Shown here one piece after another: positions 60,203 to 64,000 of a stretch of 64,000 bases of DNA. The position numbers and the translations under genes were made by a program. The notes beneath the pieces were generated by a model. That model ran no database searches and was not told where the DNA came from. It saw only the letters and a program-made list of their open reading frames with translations. Source of the stretch: a virus; the IMG/VR virus record IMGVR_UViG_3300030102_008089, positions 63,434 through 127,433 of that record, one strand, 5' to 3'. Each line of letters begins with the position of its first letter. Positions within the stretch are counted from its first letter, which is position 1.

Positions 60203-60984
60203 TCGTTTTAGTAATCTTTATCCACGAACTGGGACATTATGTTGCAGCCCGTGCTATGGGTGTCGCTGTTGATAGTTTTTCAATAGGGTTCGGCAAAGTC
60301 CTTCTTAAAAAGAAGCTGTGGGGAACTGAATGGCGACTATCGCTTCTACCACTCGGGGGATATATCAAACCTCGGGGAGAAGACGATTATTATAATGTAA
60401 AACAAGATCCGCAATCGTTTTGGTCAGCAGGACCGTGGAAGCGTGCCTTTATTGCGGTAATGGGACCAGTATTTAATTTATTGTTACCCTGGCCATTATA
60501 TTTTTTACTCCTGGTAGGACAGCCGTACCCTGATGTTGTGGTTCCCGAAGGGGCACAGGCTCACCGTATTGGTGTAGTAGAGGCGGCAGGCTATGCTCAC
60601 AAGGTGTCGCTAAAAATGTATAGCAGTATTTGGGAAGCCGTGACAATGCCCCGCCAAGAGCCAATGAGTGTCAAAGAAATAGGAGGACCTGTCGCTGTTT
60701 ATGAGTTTACCGAGTCCGCAAGAAAGCGGAGCGTAGAAACAGGAGACTGGGGATTTCTCATCGACTGGATTGCCTTTTTCTCCATCAATCTCGGTGTAAT
60801 CAATCTATTGCCAATCCCAGTGCTTGATGGTGGGCATATTGTAATGTCTACGGTGGAGGGGGTAAGACGTAAAAATTTGGAAGCAAAGACAAGGAACGTA
60901 CTAAATATAGTTGGTGCGGTTCTAGTGCTTGGGCTGATGGTTGTTGCAATAACTTCTGACGTGCTACGCCTTACTGGCATCTAG
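60181..60984 (+). CDS. Site-2 (M50/RseP-like) intramembrane protease
   Basis: A 267-residue membrane protease. The zinc motif HELGH is at residues 15-19 in the first transmembrane helix (VIFIHELGHYVAARAMGV), followed by FSIGFGKVLLKKKLWGTEWRLSLLPLGGYI, the standard RseP/SpoIVFB start. The second active-site motif NLLPIPVLDGGH is at about 208-219 (D216). It is much shorter than bacterial RseP (about 450): the PDZ region is nearly absent. Site-2 proteases cut membrane-anchored regulators such as anti-sigma factors. Here a neighbouring membrane protein with a cytoplasmic part is a possible partner. Both metal-binding motifs are intact. Confidence 0.85.
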   Translation: MLTFLGIIVLVIFIHELGHYVAARAMGVAVDSFSIGFGKVLLKKKLWGTEWRLSLLPLGGYIKPRGEDDYYNVKQDPQSFWSAGPWKRAFIAVMGPVFNLLLPWPLYFLLLVGQPYPDVVVPEGAQAHRIGVVEAAGYAHKVSLKMYSSIWEAVTMPRQEPMSVKEIGGPVAVYEFTESARKRSVETGDWGFLIDWIAFFSINLGVINLLPIPVLDGGHIVMSTVEGVRRKNLEAKTRNVLNIVGAVLVLGLMVVAITSDVLRLTGI

Positions 60985-60987
60985 GAA

Positions 60988-60994
60988 CTATTTA
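60988..60994 (+). promoter_or_regulatory. CTATTTA candidate promoter before the Cys-rich mini-gene
   Basis: CTATTTA at 60988-60994 lies four bases after the protease stop in a short gap. A GTGGGGG ribosome-like site follows at 61003-61009 before the ATG at 61019. It matches the repeated element, here with a normal leader. Confidence 0.45.
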
Positions 60995-61018
60995 GATAAA
61001 CCCGTGGGGGAATAAATA

Positions 61019-61105
61019 ATGAAAAACGAAAATAAATGCGAGTGTTGTTGTTGCTGTTCTTGTTGTTGTAGTTGCGAGTGTGGTAAAGACGGCTGCTGCG
61101 GCTAA
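61019..61105 (+). CDS. 28-residue cysteine-rich mini-protein (13 Cys)
   Basis: The frame starts at ATG 61019 and stops at TAA 61103-61105. The peptide begins MKNENKCECCCCCSCCCSCE and ends GKDGCCG; 13 of 28 residues are cysteine, in runs of five, three and two. A GTGGGGG ribosome-like site and a CTATTTA element stand before it. It has metallothionein-like composition, and the cysteine codons mix TGT and TGC (not a simple trinucleotide repeat), which argues for selection. It might buffer metals or redox state, or be an artefact of low-complexity DNA; the promoter and ribosome site favour a real gene. Confidence 0.6.
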   Translation: MKNENKCECCCCCSCCCSCECGKDGCCG

Positions 61106-61117
61106 AAAGGAAACATT

Positions 61118-62035
61118 ATGAAAATTACTAAATCTGAACTTCAACAAATTATCAAAGAAGCCACCCAAGGTGAAGTGGAGTTTGCCAAGCTAGAAAAAGC
61201 CCGTGAAAACTTCGTGCAAAACCGAGGCGACGACCGAGCCATCGACGACCTTCTGGTAATGGTGGAGAAACTTGTAGAACCTCTTATGGCTGAGATGGGA
61301 CTTTACTTCGATGTCCAGCCGCTTATTATTAGTGGAGAAATTGTCTTCACCAACGACCACAATATGGAAGTCAGGATTGACCCCCGTGGAGCGATGGGAA
61401 AATATGACGTCAAGGTTAACCCGCTCCACGCCGCCCACGATAGTTTTGATCGAGTTGAAATAAGCCTTGACAGTATGAAAGGCGTAGTGCAATATATCAA
61501 GGATGAGTTCAGAGAAGAACTACAACGAGGCGGAACATATAAACAGCCACCAATGGGTATGGTCGGCGAACCAGAAGGTCAAATGGAATTGCCCTTACCC
61601 AGGGAGAATAAAATGAGAGTCACAAAATCAGAACTACAACAAATCATCAAAGAAGAGATGGAAGCAGAACTTAGCGAAGATAAGTATGCCACCGAAGACG
61701 ACCGCCCTTTGGGAACAGGTCGCTCCTTGATGAGTGCTGAAGACGCAAAAAAGGCGTCAAGAATGGCTGACACGCTATATAGGACGCTTGGACCAGACAG
61801 TAGCGTTGACTCAATGGTCAGAATTTTGGTTCGGCAACTCTCTGACCTTTTGAAAAAGGGTGTGACTGGTGGTCGTTCCGACGGACCCGTCGGCAAAGGT
61901 CCTGCTTCTGCGGCAGATATGGAAAGATACGAAAGTGATTACCGTGACCCACCCAGAGAGCCACTCAAAATGGGTACTGGTCGCCGAGGACCAACCAAGG
62001 CAGAACTTGATATGATGAAGGACTATGACATCTAA
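61118..62035 (+). CDS. Leader-tagged protein 8, in-frame fusion with a second tagged protein
   Basis: A 305-residue frame with leader MKITKSELQQIIKEATQGE (I12-K13-E14). Residues about 20-160 form one mixed alpha/beta domain (FAKLEKARENFVQNRGDDRAIDD...KYDVKVNPLHAAHDSFDR). At residue 166 a second full leader (MRVTKSELQQIIKEE) appears without any intervening stop, followed by another 125 residues. No family recognised for either half. It lies 12 bases after the Cys-rich mini-gene; an AAGGAAA site precedes the ATG. Confidence 0.6.
   Translation: MKITKSELQQIIKEATQGEVEFAKLEKARENFVQNRGDDRAIDDLLVMVEKLVEPLMAEMGLYFDVQPLIISGEIVFTNDHNMEVRIDPRGAMGKYDVKVNPLHAAHDSFDRVEISLDSMKGVVQYIKDEFREELQRGGTYKQPPMGMVGEPEGQMELPLPRENKMRVTKSELQQIIKEEMEAELSEDKYATEDDRPLGTGRSLMSAEDAKKASRMADTLYRTLGPDSSVDSMVRILVRQLSDLLKKGVTGGRSDGPVGKGPASAADMERYESDYRDPPREPLKMGTGRRGPTKAELDMMKDYDI
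61613..62035 (+). CDS. Leader-tagged protein 9, internal in-frame start (140 residues)
   Basis: ATG 61613 is in frame within the larger 61118-62035 frame and is preceded by its own AGGGAG site (61601-61606), six bases upstream. It starts a second leader MRVTKSELQQIIKEEMEAE (I12-K13-E14). The body (SLMSAEDAKKASRMADTLYRTL...MVRILVRQLSDLLKKG) is helical and charged. The sequence supports either a separate nested product or a fusion caused by loss of a stop codon. Confidence 0.5.
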   Translation: MRVTKSELQQIIKEEMEAELSEDKYATEDDRPLGTGRSLMSAEDAKKASRMADTLYRTLGPDSSVDSMVRILVRQLSDLLKKGVTGGRSDGPVGKGPASAADMERYESDYRDPPREPLKMGTGRRGPTKAELDMMKDYDI

Positions 62036-62036
62036 A

Positions 62037-62291
62037 ATGAAAATCACCAAGTCTGAACTACAAAAGATAATCAAGGAAGAGATGGAAGAGGTGGCGGAAG
62101 GTCTATTGACCGAAACATCTGTTTCTCGGCTACAAACTATGCTTTATAGAATTGAAGATGATTTCGTGCCCTACCTTCAAAATACTCGGAGCGGAAAAGA
62201 ATTTGAGATAGCCAGAGCCACTATGCAGCTTCGCAAACTCTTAAAAGAAGGAATACAAGAACTTTCCGGAGACAATTATGAAGATTACTAA
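62037..62291 (+). CDS. Leader-tagged protein 10
   Basis: An 84-residue protein with leader MKITKSELQKIIKEEMEEV (I12-K13-E14) followed by a short, helical, charged body (SRLQTMLYRIEDDFVPYLQN). The ATG at 62037 starts the leader one base after the previous stop; an earlier in-frame ATG at 62025 is inside the neighbour. It overlaps the next tagged gene by 14 bases. Function unknown. Confidence 0.6.
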   Translation: MKITKSELQKIIKEEMEEVAEGLLTETSVSRLQTMLYRIEDDFVPYLQNTRSGKEFEIARATMQLRKLLKEGIQELSGDNYEDY

Positions 62292-62667
62292 AACGGAACT
62301 AAAAAAAATAATCAAAGAAGAACTCCTCAAAGAGTTTGGCTCGGAAGAGTACGGACTTCAAACCAAAGAGTTTGAACCTATCCCAGAATTAGAATTTGAA
62401 ATTGGCGATGAGGTTGATGTGCTTGGGGGTGTGTTAGCTGGTGCCGTTGGTGAAATAGAGGGAATGGGTAAAGTAGATGGTCGCCCCACTGTTGTTTTAC
62501 GCTTGTTGTCTGACGCTGGTGATACAGACTATAAGAGCGGCGCTCAAGTTCTTGTACGTCCTGACTTCCTTGAAAAGCGAACTGACCTTTTTGCCCAGCG
62601 TATGGGACGCAAAGCAGAAAACCCACGCCGAGGACCAATGAAGTACTATGGAGTCAAAGACGTATGA
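62278..62667 (+). CDS. Leader-tagged protein 11, small beta-barrel-like body
   Basis: A 129-residue protein with leader MKITKTELKKIIKEELLKE (I12-K13-E14). Residues about 40-95 look like a small SH3/KOW-type barrel (FEIGDEVDVLGGVLAGAVGE, VVLRLLSDAG, AQVLVRPDFLEKR), a fold that often binds nucleic acid or protein tails. It ends with a basic stretch (AQRMGRKAENPRRGP). ATGA overlap with the next tagged gene. No family assigned. Confidence 0.6.
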   Translation: MKITKTELKKIIKEELLKEFGSEEYGLQTKEFEPIPELEFEIGDEVDVLGGVLAGAVGEIEGMGKVDGRPTVVLRLLSDAGDTDYKSGAQVLVRPDFLEKRTDLFAQRMGRKAENPRRGPMKYYGVKDV

Positions 62668-62921
62668 AAATCACCAAATCACAATTGATAGAAATTATCA
62701 AAGAAGAAATAAATGAGTTAGAAGATCCTCGCAGCCCAAACAAACCGTCATACGAGTACGAAGGGCACGCTGATGATTTCAGAAGACAAGTTATGAACTT
62801 GGTTCTTCGACTTGGACCTCTTACATTAGAACCAACACTGGCCGCCGCCGTAGAAGTAGAGATTAGAGACGTTCTCAATACTCTCGGCATTGGCACTGAC
62901 CCACGGTCAAAGTACGAATAA
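62664..62921 (+). CDS. Leader-tagged protein 12
   Basis: An 85-residue protein with leader MKITKSQLIEIIKEEINEL (I12-K13-E14). The body is a short charged stretch followed by a helical segment (DDFRRQVMNLVLRLGPLTLEPTLAAAVEVEIRDVLNTLG). No family recognised. It is coupled by ATGA to the previous and by taATG to the next gene, like other members of the series. Confidence 0.6.
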   Translation: MKITKSQLIEIIKEEINELEDPRSPNKPSYEYEGHADDFRRQVMNLVLRLGPLTLEPTLAAAVEVEIRDVLNTLGIGTDPRSKYE

Positions 62922-63064
62922 TGAAAATCACCATGAATCAACTTCGTGAAATGATACGGCAACAACTTGAAGAGCGTTGCCAAAAGGGCTATAAAACCCA
63001 CGAAACTCGCAAAACAAAAAAAATGTTTGGTAGAACATACAGAAACTGCGTCAAGGCAGACTAA
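62921..63064 (+). CDS. Leader-tagged mini-protein 13 (47 residues)
   Basis: A 47-residue frame from ATG 62921 to TAA 63062-63064. It has leader MKITMNQLREMIRQQLEER, in which residues 12-14 read I-R-Q rather than I-x-E; a later L-E-E at 16-18 could substitute. The rest, CQKGYKTHETRKTKKMFGRTYRNCV, is a compact Cys-framed basic tail that I recall seeing at the C-termini of small marine phage proteins. Its start overlaps the preceding stop. It ends the leader-tagged series. Confidence 0.6.
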   Translation: MKITMNQLREMIRQQLEERCQKGYKTHETRKTKKMFGRTYRNCVKAD

Positions 63065-63086
63065 ACTAAACACCCTAAAAAACATC

Positions 63087-63095
63087 TGATACAAT
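63087..63095 (+). promoter_or_regulatory. Candidate extended -10 promoter before gp47
   Basis: TGATACAAT at 63087-63095 fits an extended -10 (TGn followed by TACAAT). No convincing -35 is visible. An AAGGAG ribosome site follows at 63111-63116. The 59-base gap (63065-63123) is among the longest in this half of the window, which supports a regulatory function. Confidence 0.4.
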
Positions 63096-63123
63096 AAGAC
63101 ACACTGACAGAAGGAGTGCGCCT

Positions 63124-64000
63124 ATGGTGCGGATAGCACATTTCGGGGATACCCACATCAAAAATCTGAAATATCACTATGAATACCGTAAAGCATTTGA
63201 GGAAATCTACAAGACCCTGCGAGAGCAGAACGTAGACTATATCGTCCACACGGGCGACTTGGCTCACACAAAAACACAACTCTCCCCAGAGTATTTTGAA
63301 CTAGCCACAGACTTCTTGAAGAACTTGGCTGACATTGCCGAGACCCACATCATCCTCGGCAATCACGATGGCAACCTACGGAACGCTAGTCGTCAAGATG
63401 CCATCACTCCGATCGTGGAAGCACTCAACCACCCAAGTCTAATCCTACACAAGTATTCAGGCGAGGTTCAACTGGAAGATGACTTGACCCTAAACGTTTT
63501 GTCAATCTTTGACGAGACTAACTGGCAAGACCCAACTGACCCTAAAGCAATTAACATCGCTCTTTATCACGGAGCAATTAACAATAGTCAGACAGACCTC
63601 GGTTGGGTGATGGATCACGGTGATCACGACATCTCTGTGTTTGACAAGTTTGACTACGCCATGCTGGGTGACATCCACAAAACCAATCAGGTTCTCAACG
63701 AGAGCGGGACTATCCGCTATTGTGGTTCTACTATCCAGCAAAACCACGGCGAGACAAACGACAAAGGCTTTTTGATTTGGGACATCCGTAGTAAGACTGA
63801 CTACGATGTGAGACACCACCTCATCACAAATGTCAAGCCGTTTATGACAATTGAAATGACAGAGAAGGGAAACCTCCCACGCAAGTTAGATATACCAGAA
63901 GGTGCCCGACTGCGTGTGGTGACTCACCATAAAGTATCACTAGACAAAATCCGCCGTGTGATGGATATTGTGAAGAGCAAGTATAAACCTGAAAGTCTAT
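63124..64000 (+). CDS. gp47: gp47/SbcD/Mre11-like nuclease (partial, runs off the window)
   Basis: The frame starts at ATG 63124 after an AAGGAG site and remains open to the last base (292 codons visible). The metallophosphoesterase motifs appear in order: D9 and H11 in FGDTHIKN, VHTGDLAH, ILGNHDGN, ALYHGAI and MLGDIHKTN. In T4, gp47 with gp46 resects DNA ends for recombination-dependent replication. T4 gp47 has about 340 residues, so most of the gene is here; a gp46 partner would be expected just beyond the window. Confidence 0.9.
   Translation, partial: MVRIAHFGDTHIKNLKYHYEYRKAFEEIYKTLREQNVDYIVHTGDLAHTKTQLSPEYFELATDFLKNLADIAETHIILGNHDGNLRNASRQDAITPIVEALNHPSLILHKYSGEVQLEDDLTLNVLSIFDETNWQDPTDPKAINIALYHGAINNSQTDLGWVMDHGDHDISVFDKFDYAMLGDIHKTNQVLNESGTIRYCGSTIQQNHGETNDKGFLIWDIRSKTDYDVRHHLITNVKPFMTIEMTEKGNLPRKLDIPEGARLRVVTHHKVSLDKIRRVMDIVKSKYKPESL

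Overview
The window reads as part of the genome of a large tailed phage (T4-like myovirus superfamily, probably aquatic, host unknown). All genes lie on the + strand, mostly joined by ATGA, GTGA or taATG overlaps, with almost no intergenic DNA. Phage origin is shown by homologues of T4 gp55 (late sigma factor), gp25 and gp6 (baseplate wedge), gp61-type primase and gp47 (Mre11-like nuclease), plus very large tail/baseplate proteins. No tRNA, rRNA, CRISPR array, insertion sequence or att site was seen. There is no gene-free stretch longer than 300 bases.

Region 1 (1-18.3 kb) is a continuous sugar/glycan biosynthesis cluster of about twenty genes. It holds several glycosyltransferases (GT4/GT1 types, a GT1+GT2 two-domain protein, a CgeB-like one, a GT11 fucosyltransferase-like one and one resembling the KRE2/MNT1 GT15 family), a Gfo/Idh/MocA oxidoreductase, a short DegT-type aminotransferase next to a sugar N-formyltransferase, five SDR nucleotide-sugar enzymes including a GDP-L-fucose synthase, a UDP/GDP-sugar 6-dehydrogenase, three methyltransferases and a small Mpo1/DUF962-like membrane protein. 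Together they could make a decorated, probably fucose- and N-formyl-containing glycan for the virion or the infected cell surface.

Region 2 (18.3-52.9 kb) starts with small proteins and the gp55-like sigma factor and continues into the tail module: a spike/hub protein with an M23 peptidase domain, a second spike-like protein, a 1934-residue protein, gp25, gp6, proteins with carbohydrate-binding-like and LamG domains, a 2151-residue protein and a set of partly paralogous tail/fibre proteins.

Region 3 (52.9-64 kb) mixes DNA-metabolism genes (RuvC-like resolvase, HAD nucleotidase, primase, gp47) with a distinctive cassette: thirteen short N-terminal leaders on otherwise unrelated proteins. Two leader styles occur, MKITKSELQQIIKEE and MKKLMTEWRKFLQEE. 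Twelve of the thirteen have [I/L/V]-x-E at exactly residues 12-14. This resembles the T4 capsid-targeting sequence and the (I/L)-x-E site cut by the gp21 prohead protease, so I propose a set of capsid-packaged, possibly injected proteins. The same region encodes a phage site-2 (M50) protease and a 28-residue protein with 13 cysteines.

Regulation: CTATTTA recurs in very short intergenic gaps, including an exact 18-base repeat at two gene starts; it is a candidate late-promoter element. Sigma-70-like promoters are visible before the HAD gene, before gp47 and before one SDR gene. Base composition becomes visibly more GC-rich from about 54.7 kb onward. Domain assignments were made by eye from motifs; no database search was run.
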